A stretch of DNA of 64,000 nucleotides from positions 2,294,001-2,358,000 of the forward strand of contig NZ_LT629797.1 of the NCBI RefSeq assembly GCF_900106015.1, read 5' to 3'. The stretch comes from Pseudomonas sihuiensis (GTDB lineage Bacteria > Pseudomonadota > Gammaproteobacteria > Pseudomonadales > Pseudomonadaceae). The translations under genes were made by a program, and so were the position numbers. Numbering within the stretch: position 1 is the first letter of the stretch; every line of letters begins with the position of its first letter. A model generated the notes under the pieces. It was given only the letters and a program-made list of their open reading frames with translations, was not told the DNA's origin and made no database searches. This document shows, piece after piece, positions 38,091 to 46,281 of the stretch.

Positions 38091-38804
38091 ATGATCGATT
38101 CCCTGATGTTGAGCGCTGCACGCATCACCACGCTGGCGACTGGGCAGGTACTGACCAACGCCAGCGGTTTCTTCTTCCGCCGGGATCAACGGCTGTTCCT
38201 CGTCACCAGCCGTCACGTGATGCTCGACCAGCCGAGCGGCCATCAGCCGGATAGCCTGCAGATCGAGCTGCATACCGACGCAGACAACCTGGCCAGCACC
38301 GTCAGCTTTTCCATCCCGCTGTACGACGGCGACCAGCACCTGTGGCGTCAGGGCATGGATGGCGCGGGCGAGATCGACGTGGCGGTGACCGAACTGGATC
38401 AGTCCGCCCTTCCCGACAACGGCGCTTACCAGGCCTTCACCCCACAGCACCTGCTGCAAGCAGACGAGCATGTGGAAATCGGCTCGACGCTGCTGGTGGT
38501 GGGCTTCCCGCTGGGTTTTCAGGACACCCTGCACCGCATGCCAGTGGCACGCCATGCCGGGCTGGCTTCGTCCTTTGGTTTGCGTTTCCACGGGCTGGGC
38601 TACTTCCTCACCGACGGGCGCACCCATCGCGGCCTGAGCGGCGCGCCAGTGGTCAAACGCGCCAGCGTCGATGGCGAGCTACCCTGGCATCTGCTCGGCA
38701 TCCATTCCACGCGCCTGTTGGGCAATCGCGATGAGGATCAGGACGAGGCCCTGGGTCTGAACTGCACCTGGTATGCCGATATTCTGATGACGCTGACCGA
38801 ATAA
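38091..38804 (+). CDS. Trypsin-like serine peptidase, cytoplasmic
   Basis: A 237-residue protein with a chymotrypsin-type layout: His42 in VTSRHVM, Asp96 in EIDVAVTEL and Ser183 in RGLSGAPVV form a plausible catalytic triad. No signal peptide or membrane segment precedes the domain, so it is likely cytoplasmic, unusual for this fold. The C-terminus (LNCTWYADILMTL) closes the second barrel. No PDZ domain is present. The substrate is unknown. Confidence 0.8.
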   Translation: MIDSLMLSAARITTLATGQVLTNASGFFFRRDQRLFLVTSRHVMLDQPSGHQPDSLQIELHTDADNLASTVSFSIPLYDGDQHLWRQGMDGAGEIDVAVTELDQSALPDNGAYQAFTPQHLLQADEHVEIGSTLLVVGFPLGFQDTLHRMPVARHAGLASSFGLRFHGLGYFLTDGRTHRGLSGAPVVKRASVDGELPWHLLGIHSTRLLGNRDEDQDEALGLNCTWYADILMTLTE

Positions 38805-38836
38805 TCGCCCGGCGTCATCGCCAGAGATGACTGCCA

Positions 38837-39146
38837 GGCTCGCCGGCAAGCCGGCTCCTACAGAACAAACCACGCCCCGTAGGAGCCCGCTTGCGGGCGA
38901 TAATCAATGAGTAGCCGGATGAAATCCGGGGAACCACTCAATGTCCAGTCGCGGCTAAAGCCCCTCCCACAGAACCCATCGTGCCGGTGGGAGGGGCTTT
39001 AGCCGCGACAGCTTTTTCTGGCGCTCGAACGGCACCGGATTTCATCCGGGCTACGAAACGTGGATGCAGGGGCGGACCAGAACATCGCGGCTGAAGCCGC
39101 TCCTACGGGTATTTATCCGTCGAGTAAGAGCGGCTTCAGCCGCGAA
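38837..39146. repeat. Cluster of nested inverted repeats
   Basis: The 428-base gap between the peptidase gene and mqo is made of repeats. They are a GCCGGCTCCTAC/GTAGGAGCCCGC pair (38837-38900), a REP pair with outer arms GTAGCCGGATGAAATCCGGG (38911) and CCGGATTTCATCCGGGCTAC (ends 39053), a GCGGCTAAAGCCCCTCCCAC pair nested inside it (38949-39008), and a CGCGGCTGAAGCCGCTC/GAGCGGCTTCAGCCGCG pair (39084-39146). No gene is seen. Confidence 0.8.
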
Positions 39147-39180
39147 AGATCCAGCTCACACTTTTCAGTAGCCCAATAAA

Positions 39181-39213
39181 AAACCCGCCCTGCGCATCAC
39201 GCAGGGCGGGTTT
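39181..39213 (-). terminator. Rho-independent terminator of mqo
   Basis: A perfect 14-bp stem (AAACCCGCCCTGCG with CGCAGGGCGGGTTT) and a 5-base loop, followed by a T-run on the minus strand, 20 bases after the mqo stop. Confidence 0.9.
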
Positions 39214-39232
39214 CTTTACAGCAGTTAAAGCC

Positions 39233-40840
39233 TTACAGAGTCACGGCAGCCGGCTCGGGCTCGGCGGCCATTTCCACGTCCGGCGCCACTTCGATGTGCG
39301 GCAGTTCGAGACGCTCGCTGCTCCACTGGCGAATGCGGTTGGTCAGCGCCAGGTCATCGTTCAGCTTCTGCCCGTAGGACGGGATGATGTCCTTCAGGCG
39401 CTCTTGCCACTCAGGGGTGGCGACCTTGTCGGCGAAGGCCTTCTCGATCAGGTGCAGCATGATCGGCGCGGCGGTGGAAGCACCCGGCGAGGCGCCCAGC
39501 AGTGCGCTGATGCTGCCGTCGGCCGAGGTCACCACTTCGGTGCCGAACTGCAGCACGCCGCCCTTCTCGGCATCCTTCTTGATGATCTGCACGCGCTGGC
39601 CAGCATTGATCAGCTCCCAGTCTGCGTCCTGCGCCTCCGGGAAATACTCGCGCAGCGAGGCCATGCGGTCTTCCTGGCTGAGCATCAGCTGGCCCATCAG
39701 GTAGGTGCTCAGCGACCAGTTGTCCATGCCGGCGTTGACCATCGGCATGAAGTTGTCGGTGGTCATGCTGCTGAACATGTCGAGCAGCGAGCCCTGCTTG
39801 AGGAACTTGGTGGAGAAGGTGGCGAACGGGCCGAACAGCAGCACGTTCTCGCCATCGATCACGCGGGTATCCAGGTGCGGTACGGACATGGGCGGCGAGC
39901 CGACCGAAGCCTTGCCATAGACCTTGGCCAGGTGCTGGGCGACCACGTCCTGATTACGCGTCATGAGGAACTGGCCGCCGACCGGGAAGCCGGCGTAGCC
40001 CTTGGCTTCTTCGATACCGGATTTCTGCAGCAGCTTGAGCGCGCCACCACCGGCGCCGATGAAGACGAAGCGGGCGTTGATGCTCTGCTCGGCGCCGCCC
40101 TTGGCCAGGTCGGCGACGATCACGCGCCAGGTGCCATCATCGTTGCGCTGCAGATCACGAACTTCGTGCTCAAGATGCAGGCTGGCCTGCTGCTTGCCGA
40201 TCAACGAGTCGATCAACTGACGGGTGATCTCGCCGAAGTTGACGTCGGTACCGATGGCCATGCGCGTGGCGGCGACCTTCTGCTGCGAATCGCGACCTTG
40301 CATGACCAGCGGCACCCACTGGGCGATCTGCCCGTGGTCCTCGGTGAACTCCATGCCGCGGAACAGGTTGCTGTGTTGCAGGGCGGCGTGGCGCTTGCGC
40401 AGGTACTCGACGTTGTCGTCGCCCCAGACGAAGCTCATGTGCGGGGTGATGTTGATGAAGCTCTTGGGCTTGCTCAGCACCTCACGCTCGACCTGGGTGG
40501 CCCAGAACTGCTTGGATATCTCGAACGACTCGTTGATGGCGATGGCCTTGCTGATGTCGATGCCACCGTCGGCGGTTTCCGGGGTGTAGTTCAGCTCGCA
40601 GAACGCCGAGTGGCCGGTGCCGGCATTGTTCCAGCCGTTGGAGCTTTCGGCGGCTACCTTGTCGAGGCGCTCGTAGATTTCGATGCTCCAGTCCGGCTGC
40701 AGCTCGTGGAGGTAGGTGCCGAGGGTGGCGCTCATCACGCCAGCGCCGATCAGCAGCACGTCGACGGTTTTCTCGGGCTCGCGGGGCTTGGAGCAACCGA
40801 TCACGCTGAAACAAAGCAGCGTCAGCAGGATTTTCTTCAT
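39233..40840 (-). CDS. mqo: Malate:quinone oxidoreductase, lipoprotein-like form
   Basis: A 535-residue FAD enzyme that oxidises malate to oxaloacetate and feeds electrons to the quinone pool. The FAD-binding [16 protein letters not shown] follows an N-terminal hydrophobic segment ending [11 protein letters not shown], a lipobox, so the protein may be lipid-anchored. This N-terminus is known from the second P. aeruginosa Mqo (MqoB). [17 protein letters not shown] and [13 protein letters not shown] are family motifs. ATG 40840 is chosen; the frame is open 74 codons further up. Confidence 0.93.
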   Translation of the reverse strand: MKKILLTLLCFSVIGCSKPREPEKTVDVLLIGAGVMSATLGTYLHELQPDWSIEIYERLDKVAAESSNGWNNAGTGHSAFCELNYTPETADGGIDISKAIAINESFEISKQFWATQVEREVLSKPKSFINITPHMSFVWGDDNVEYLRKRHAALQHSNLFRGMEFTEDHGQIAQWVPLVMQGRDSQQKVAATRMAIGTDVNFGEITRQLIDSLIGKQQASLHLEHEVRDLQRNDDGTWRVIVADLAKGGAEQSINARFVFIGAGGGALKLLQKSGIEEAKGYAGFPVGGQFLMTRNQDVVAQHLAKVYGKASVGSPPMSVPHLDTRVIDGENVLLFGPFATFSTKFLKQGSLLDMFSSMTTDNFMPMVNAGMDNWSLSTYLMGQLMLSQEDRMASLREYFPEAQDADWELINAGQRVQIIKKDAEKGGVLQFGTEVVTSADGSISALLGASPGASTAAPIMLHLIEKAFADKVATPEWQERLKDIIPSYGQKLNDDLALTNRIRQWSSERLELPHIEVAPDVEMAAEPEPAAVTL

Positions 40841-41137
40841 GGGACAGTCCAGTTCGTCGCACGACGACAACAGCCGTGCAGGCAAGGTTTCGGGCAGCGG
40901 CCGTTTGGGCCGCACATGGGCGATAGCCGCAGATCTGCGGCGCGGCGGGAGGAAGGGTATTTCCAGGCCTCTTGGCGGGCGTATTCCAGTCGCGTCGCCG
41001 GGAGGAGCAATATGCGTGCCGCTGAAAGGATTCAGCAGCCCAAATGCGGCTTTCTGCCACACATCAGGCTCGAGGCTGGCGGGAACTCGCCAGATCCACG
41101 GGAGGAGCCCCTTGGAAATGGCGGAATCCCGCCCGAA

Positions 41138-41821
41138 TCAGGCCAGCAGCAGCGGTAATAGCAAGGCGGTGCCGATGCCCAGCAGGCTCATCGCCAGGGC
41201 GGCGAAGGCGCCGCACTCCTCGCCTTCCTGCAGGGCGTGAGCTGTACCGATGGCATGGGCATTGATGCCGTAGCTCAGGCCACGGGCAGCCGGGTGATCC
41301 ACGCCCGCCCAACGCAGCAACAGCGGCCCCATGGCCGTGCCGATCACCCCGGTGAGCATGACCATCACCGCGGCCAGCGAAGCGACGCCGCCGATCTGCT
41401 CGGCCACCGGCATGGCAATCGGCATGGTCACGAATTTCGGCGCCAGGCTCATCACCACGCTCCAGTCGGCGCCCAGCGCCCAGCCGATGGCCAGGGTCAG
41501 CGCCACCGACAGGACGCCGCCGGCCGTGAGGGTGATCATCACCGGCCAGAACAGTTGGCGGATGCGCTTGATGTTGTGCTGCAGCGGCACCGCCAGGGCC
41601 ACGGTGGCCGGCCCCAGCAGCCAGGCAACGGGCTCGGCGCCGGCGCGGTAGGTGGCGTAGTCGACCCCACACAGCAGCAAGGCGGCGACGATCAGCGTCA
41701 CCGAAACCAGCACCGGCTGCAGCACCAGCCAGCCGCTGCGGCGATAGAGCCAGGCGGCGATCAGAAAAGCGGCCAGGGTCAGAGCGATGGCGAACAGTGG
41801 GTGGTGAGTCAGCTGCGTCAT
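41138..41821 (-). CDS. lrgB: LrgB-family membrane protein
   Basis: A 227-residue protein with about six helices; APKFVTMPIAMPVAEQIGG and SYGINAHAIGTAHALQEGE are diagnostic for LrgB/CidB/YohK. It works with an LrgA/CidA partner, proposed as a holin-like or small-metabolite export pair. Its ATG overlaps the lrgA stop by four bases. It is the last gene of the cysI-like operon. The 297-base gap to mqo shows no clear feature. Confidence 0.92.
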   Translation of the reverse strand: MTQLTHHPLFAIALTLAAFLIAAWLYRRSGWLVLQPVLVSVTLIVAALLLCGVDYATYRAGAEPVAWLLGPATVALAVPLQHNIKRIRQLFWPVMITLTAGGVLSVALTLAIGWALGADWSVVMSLAPKFVTMPIAMPVAEQIGGVASLAAVMVMLTGVIGTAMGPLLLRWAGVDHPAARGLSYGINAHAIGTAHALQEGEECGAFAALAMSLLGIGTALLLPLLLA

Positions 41822-42171
41822 CCCTTGCGCTCCTGACGGCGGATCAACGTCTGCAACAGCCAGCCGCAGAACGGCACGGTGACCAGCAGCGACAGCACCA
41901 GCGCCGTGGCGATCACCGGCAGCTCGCCGAGCAGCAGGTCACTGCTGGTCATGATCCCCGACGCCGGCACGGCCAGCAACAACGGCAGGTAAGGCAGCAA
42001 ACCACCGGCGGCCTGTTGCAGCGGCTCGGGCACCGCGCCACGCCACATCAGCCAGACCGAGAGCAGCAGCAGGCCGATGATGGATGCCGGCAGCATCGGC
42101 AACAGCCAGTGATTGAGGGCCACGCCGAACAACTGCAGCACTACCAGCCAGAACAGGCCACGCACCATCAT
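41818..42171 (-). CDS. lrgA: CidA/LrgA-family holin-like protein
   Basis: A 117-residue protein with four predicted helices. PASIIGLLLLSVWLMWRG and the FVPASVGIM-like segment (here LLAVPASGIMTSSDLL) mark the CidA/LrgA family. It overlaps both neighbours by four bases (ATGA), so its synthesis is coupled to the DUF934 gene upstream and lrgB downstream. Confidence 0.9.
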   Translation of the reverse strand: MMVRGLFWLVVLQLFGVALNHWLLPMLPASIIGLLLLSVWLMWRGAVPEPLQQAAGGLLPYLPLLLAVPASGIMTSSDLLLGELPVIATALVLSLLVTVPFCGWLLQTLIRRQERKG

Positions 42172-42686
42172 GAGCTCGATTCCTCCTTATGGCGTCCCCG
42201 CCGAAACAGCGGACGCGGCTCGATAACCGAGCGACCATACAACACACTGAGCCCTTGCAGGCCCTTGAGTGCATCCTCCAGCGATTTGTCGGCGCGTACC
42301 GCGAAGGCATCGAAGCCGCACTGGCGCATGTGCGCCAGTTGATCACGCAGCACGTCGCCCACCGCGCGCAGTTCGCCGCGCCAGCCCATGCGGGTGCGCA
42401 GCAGGTAGGCCTGACTGTAGCCACGACCATCGCGAAAGCTGGGGAAGTCGATGGCGATCAGCGGCAGGCTGGCAAGAAATGGCTGCAGCGCTTCCGGCTC
42501 GTCGTCCACCTGCAGCAGCAGGCCATCGGCACTCATCGCCCTGCCCTGCAGCACCTCGGCAGGCTGCCGTTCGCGCCAGGCCGCCAGCGGCAGAATCAGC
42601 GGCGCGTCAGCCTCAGCGTCGAGTTGCCAGGGATCGTCGTCGACGATGCAGGCCTGGCCCTCGACCAGACGAATCAGGTTGTTCAT
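42168..42686 (-). CDS. DUF934 protein, partner of the sulfite/nitrite reductase
   Basis: A 172-residue soluble protein; IDFPSFRDGRGYSQAYLLR and GDVLRDQLAHMRQCGFDAFA match DUF934, which is nearly always encoded after cysI-type reductases in pseudomonads. GAGGAGGTGGT precedes the ATG at 42686, which overlaps the reductase stop. It corresponds to P. aeruginosa PA4129 by context. The biochemical role is not established. Confidence 0.88.
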   Translation of the reverse strand: MNNLIRLVEGQACIVDDDPWQLDAEADAPLILPLAAWRERQPAEVLQGRAMSADGLLLQVDDEPEALQPFLASLPLIAIDFPSFRDGRGYSQAYLLRTRMGWRGELRAVGDVLRDQLAHMRQCGFDAFAVRADKSLEDALKGLQGLSVLYGRSVIEPRPLFRRGRHKEESSS

Positions 42687-44350
42687 ACCACCTCCTCGCG
42701 GCTGTACACGCGCTCCTTGAAGGGTTCCAGACCGATGCGCTGGAAGGTGTCGAGAAAGCCTTCGTTGACCTCTCGATAATCGACATAGGTGCGCACGATA
42801 CGCTCGATCACCTCGGGTACCTGCTCGGCGGCGAACGACGGGCCGATCACCTTGCCCAGCGCCGCCTGCCGCCCCTGGCTGCCGCCGAGGGTCAGCTGGT
42901 ACCACTCGCTACCGTTCTTGTCGACGCCAAGGATGCCGATGTTGCCGATATGATGGTGGCCGCAGGCGTTCATGCAGCCGGAGATGTTCAGGCTCAGCTC
43001 GCCCAGATCGTGCAGGTAGTCGAGATCGTCGAAACGTTGCTGGATGGCCTGGGCGATAGGGATCGACTTGGCGTTGGCCAGCGAGCAGAAGTCACCACCG
43101 GGGCAGGCGATGATGTCGGTGAGCAGGCCGGCATTGGCCGTGCCCAGCCCGGACGCCTGGGCCTCTCGCCATAGCGCGTAGAGGTCGGCCTTGCGTACAT
43201 CGGATAGCACCAGGTTCTGCTCGTGGGCAACGCGAATCTCGCCGAAGCCGTAGCGCTCGCTCCAGTCGGCCAGCGCCTCCATCTGCTCGGCGCTGACGTC
43301 GCCGGGCGGTGCACTGATACCCGGCTTGGTCGACAGCACCACGCTGAGGTAGCCGGGCACCTGATGCGCCATGACATTACGCGAGACCCAGCGGGCGAAG
43401 GCCTCGTCGCGTGCCAGGTGGCTGCCGAAGTCGAGGTCGAGGGCGTCCTGCGGCACATAGGCCGGCTTATGGAAGGAGGCGGCGACGCGCCGGTATTCAT
43501 CCTCGGTGAGGCGCGCCGGGCCGTCCTTGATCGGCTGCCACTCGCGCTCCACTTCGGCGGCGAAGGCGTCGATGCCCAGCGCCTTGACCAGGATCTTGAT
43601 GCGCGCCTTGTACTTGTTGTCGCGCCGGCCGTGGCGGTTGTACACGCGCAGGATGGCCTCGACGTAGGACAGGCAGTCCTCCCAGTGCAGCCCCTCGCGC
43701 AGGGCCTGCGCGATGATCGGTGTGCGCCCCAGGCCACCGCCGACCAGCACGCGCAGGCGCAGCTCGTTGGCCGCGTCGCGATACAGCTGCAGGCCAATAT
43801 CGTGCACCTGAATGGCTGCACGGTCCTGTTCGGCGGCGCACAGGGCGATCTTGAACTTGCGCGGCAGGAACAGAAATTCCGGGTTGACCGTCGACCACTG
43901 GCGGAGGATCTCGGCCAGCGGGCGCGGGTCGAGGTATTCGTCGGCGGCGACCCCGGCGAAGGCCTCGGTGGTGATGTTGCGCACGCAGTTGCCGGAGGTC
44001 TGGATGGCGTGCATGTCGTGGTCGGCCAGCCAGTCGAGGATGTCCGGCACGCGCTCCAGTTCGACCCAGTTGAACTGGATGTTCTGCCGCGTAGTGAAGT
44101 GGCCATAACCGCGGTCGTACTCGCGGGCGATGTGCGCCAGGGCGCGCATCTGCTTGGCCGACAGGGTTCCGTAGGGGATGGCCACGCGCAGCATGTAGGC
44201 ATGCTTCTGCAGGTACAGGCCGTTCTGCAGGCGCAGCGGCAGGAACTCCTCCTCGCTCAGTTCATCGGCCAGGCGCCGTTGTACCTGGTCGCGGAACTGG
44301 GCGACGCGCTCGCGCACCAGCGCACGGTCATAATCGTCGTATTGGTACAT
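42683..44350 (-). CDS. Siroheme-dependent nitrite/sulfite reductase (CysI-like)
   Basis: A 555-residue hemoprotein reductase. Both ferredoxin-type half repeats are present: GHFTTRQNIQFNW and TSGNCVRNITTEAFAG in the first, CPGGDFCSLANAKS and NISGCMNACGHHHIGNIGI with the [4Fe-4S]-siroheme cysteines in the second. ATG 44350 has AGGAGG nine bases ahead. By context it matches PA4130 of the cyanide-inducible P. aeruginosa cluster; assimilatory sulfite reduction is the other possibility. Confidence 0.93.
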   Translation of the reverse strand: MYQYDDYDRALVRERVAQFRDQVQRRLADELSEEEFLPLRLQNGLYLQKHAYMLRVAIPYGTLSAKQMRALAHIAREYDRGYGHFTTRQNIQFNWVELERVPDILDWLADHDMHAIQTSGNCVRNITTEAFAGVAADEYLDPRPLAEILRQWSTVNPEFLFLPRKFKIALCAAEQDRAAIQVHDIGLQLYRDAANELRLRVLVGGGLGRTPIIAQALREGLHWEDCLSYVEAILRVYNRHGRRDNKYKARIKILVKALGIDAFAAEVEREWQPIKDGPARLTEDEYRRVAASFHKPAYVPQDALDLDFGSHLARDEAFARWVSRNVMAHQVPGYLSVVLSTKPGISAPPGDVSAEQMEALADWSERYGFGEIRVAHEQNLVLSDVRKADLYALWREAQASGLGTANAGLLTDIIACPGGDFCSLANAKSIPIAQAIQQRFDDLDYLHDLGELSLNISGCMNACGHHHIGNIGILGVDKNGSEWYQLTLGGSQGRQAALGKVIGPSFAAEQVPEVIERIVRTYVDYREVNEGFLDTFQRIGLEPFKERVYSREEVV

Positions 44351-44691
44351 GCCGGCAGGCCTCCTGATCACGGGGCGTCGACTATGCCTGCCAGGCGTGC
44401 ACTGAAAACAGCGCCAGAAAAGCCTTAAAAAACCGGATCAGATAAAGGCGGCAGTGGCCGACGCAGGGCACTGACTGGCGCGGCGCGATGTCGCAGGGCG
44501 ACGCCTGCACGGCTCGGCTTGAAAGCTCATGAGGTCAGACGCTGCGTGACCCGCAGAGGTATCAGATGCTCTTTCTACAGTCCTAGGGGCGCATCTGATC
44601 CGCTTTTTTATCGAAAACCTGAGTCTGTTTCGCGATCAGTTGCCCTCGGATCATGGCGCCAGCCTGATAAACGCCTGATGAGGGCAACCAT
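44351..44691. promoter_or_regulatory. Divergent cysI-like / ccoG control region
   Basis: A 341-base gap with repeated ATCAGAT half-sites. One is at 44437-44443 and a perfect 9-base inverted pair is ATCAGATGC (44561-44569) with GCATCTGAT (44591-44599). The neighbouring MocR regulator is the natural candidate to bind here, since MocR proteins use paired repeats of this kind. The right-hand half-site is also part of an element shared with the ccoN promoter. Confidence 0.6.
44592..44630 (+). promoter_or_regulatory. Promoter element shared with ccoN, ccoG copy
   Basis: CATCTGAT (44592-44599), 19 bases, CTGAGTCTGTTT (44619-44630). The same two blocks with the same spacing occur at 58712-58750 before ccoN. 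It ends 61 bases before the ccoG start, a suitable promoter distance. Confidence 0.65.
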
Positions 44692-46104
44692 ATGACCGAT
44701 CTGATCCCCGTGCGGGCCGTCGAGACCATCGATCCTGCCAAACCCATTCGCCTGACACCGGCCCAGGCCGGCGGCCCGATTCACACCCGCAGCTTCACCG
44801 GACGCTTTCGCAACCTGCGCCTGCTCGGCGCCGGCCTCCTGTTCCTGCTGTTCTTCGGCACCGCCTGGATCGACTGGAACGGCCGCCAGGCCGTACTCTG
44901 GGATCTGGATAACCGCCAGTTCCACATCTTCGGCGCGACCTTCTGGCCACAGGATTTCATCCTGCTCTCGGCCATCCTGATCATCGCCGCCTTCGGCCTG
45001 TTCTTCATCACCGTGCTGGCCGGCCGCGTCTGGTGCGGCTACGCCTGCCCGCAGAGCGTGTGGACCTGGGTCTTCATGCGCGTCGAGCAGATCACCGAGG
45101 GCGACCGCGGCCAGCGCATCAAGCTCGATGCCGCACCCTGGTCGCTGCAGAAGTTTCTGCGCCGTAGCGCCAAACATGGACTTTGGCTGGTGGTGAGCCT
45201 GATCACGGCGATGGCCTTCGTCGGCTACTTCACGCCGGTACGTCAGTTGACCACTGACCTGCTGACCCTGGAGATGGGCGCGACCACCGCGTTCTGGGTG
45301 CTGTCGTTTACCGCCGCCACCTACATCAACGCCGGCTGGTTGCGTGAAAAGGTGTGCCGCGACATGTGCCCCTACTCACGCTTTCAGAGCGTGATGTTCG
45401 ACAGCGATACGCTGGTCATCTCCTACGACGCCGCCCGTGGCGAAACCCGCGGCCCGCGCCGCAAGGACGCCGACTACAAGGCCGAAGGCCTGGGCGACTG
45501 CATCGACTGCACGATGTGCGTACAGGTCTGCCCCACCGGCATCGACATCCGCGACGGCCTGCAACTCGAATGCATCGGCTGCGGCGCGTGCGTCGATGCC
45601 TGCGACAGCGTGATGGACAAGCTCGGCTATGCCCGTGGCCTGGTGCGCTACAGCTCCGAGAACGAGCTGGCCGGCGGCAAGACCCACTGGTTGCGCCCAC
45701 GCCTGATCGGCTACGCGGCGATGCTGGCCTTGATGATCGGCGCCTTCGCCTGGGCGCTGGCCGAGCGCCCGCTGATCTCCCTGGACGTAACCCGCGACCG
45801 TGGCCTGTTCCGCGAGAACGCCCTGGGCCAGATCGAGAACATCTACAGCCTGAAGATCATCAACAAGACCCAGCAAGCGCGCAGCTACGCCATCGACTTG
45901 GTCGAGCCCGGTGACTTCGAACTGCACGGCCCGCGCACGCTGAACCTGGCGCCGGGGGAGATTCGCGACCTGCCGGTAAGCGTCGCGCTGACGGCCTCGC
46001 ACAACGCTGCCGGGCCGCAGACCCTGCGTTTCGAAGTCCGCGACCAGGCCGATTCGCAGAGCCATGTGAGCACCAAGAGCACCTTCCTCGCGCCGCTGCG
46101 CTAG
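44692..46104 (+). CDS. ccoG: Cytochrome c oxidase accessory protein CcoG-like (RdxA/FixG)
   Basis: A 470-residue membrane protein with about five helices and two [4Fe-4S] sites: CIDCTMCVQVCPTG (from residue 270) and CIGCGACVDACD (from 294), plus CGYACPQSVW near residue 118. The C-terminal 120 residues form the Ig-like FixG domain. CcoG-type proteins act in copper handling for cbb3 oxidase assembly. This copy is not next to ccoNOP; by context it corresponds to PA4131, serving the orphan ccoN further on. Confidence 0.92.
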   Translation: MTDLIPVRAVETIDPAKPIRLTPAQAGGPIHTRSFTGRFRNLRLLGAGLLFLLFFGTAWIDWNGRQAVLWDLDNRQFHIFGATFWPQDFILLSAILIIAAFGLFFITVLAGRVWCGYACPQSVWTWVFMRVEQITEGDRGQRIKLDAAPWSLQKFLRRSAKHGLWLVVSLITAMAFVGYFTPVRQLTTDLLTLEMGATTAFWVLSFTAATYINAGWLREKVCRDMCPYSRFQSVMFDSDTLVISYDAARGETRGPRRKDADYKAEGLGDCIDCTMCVQVCPTGIDIRDGLQLECIGCGACVDACDSVMDKLGYARGLVRYSSENELAGGKTHWLRPRLIGYAAMLALMIGAFAWALAERPLISLDVTRDRGLFRENALGQIENIYSLKIINKTQQARSYAIDLVEPGDFELHGPRTLNLAPGEIRDLPVSVALTASHNAAGPQTLRFEVRDQADSQSHVSTKSTFLAPLR

Positions 46105-46106
46105 CG

Positions 46107-46165
46107 CTTCGCCCCGAGGCGGGGCTCCTACAGATATCCGTGTAGGAGCCGCGCCCCGCGGCGAA
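46107..46165. repeat. Inverted repeat, CTTCGCC...GGGGCTCCTAC family
   Basis: CTTCGCCCCGAGGCGGGGCTCCTAC with the inverse GTAGGAGCCGCGCCCCGCGGCGAA, starting two bases after the ccoG stop. Confidence 0.75.
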
Positions 46166-46180
46166 TGGGCCACCAGAGCC

Positions 46181-46239
46181 GTAGCCCGGATGCAATCCGG
46201 GGCGGTTCGAGGTCCTTCCCCGGATTGCATCCGGGCTAC
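46181..46239. repeat. REP pair, GTAGCCCGGATGCAATCCGGG family
   Basis: Perfect inverted arms around a 17-base spacer, between ccoG and the MocR gene, 43 bases ahead of the MocR start. Confidence 0.8.
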
Positions 46240-46281
46240 GGTTGCCACAACCGAGATACGTCCCCCTCACGAGGCACTGCC

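Noticed and set aside
38837..39146. Clustered short repeats as a possible CRISPR or array
   Set aside because: The units are different inverted repeat families, nested or adjacent, not identical direct repeats with unique spacers.
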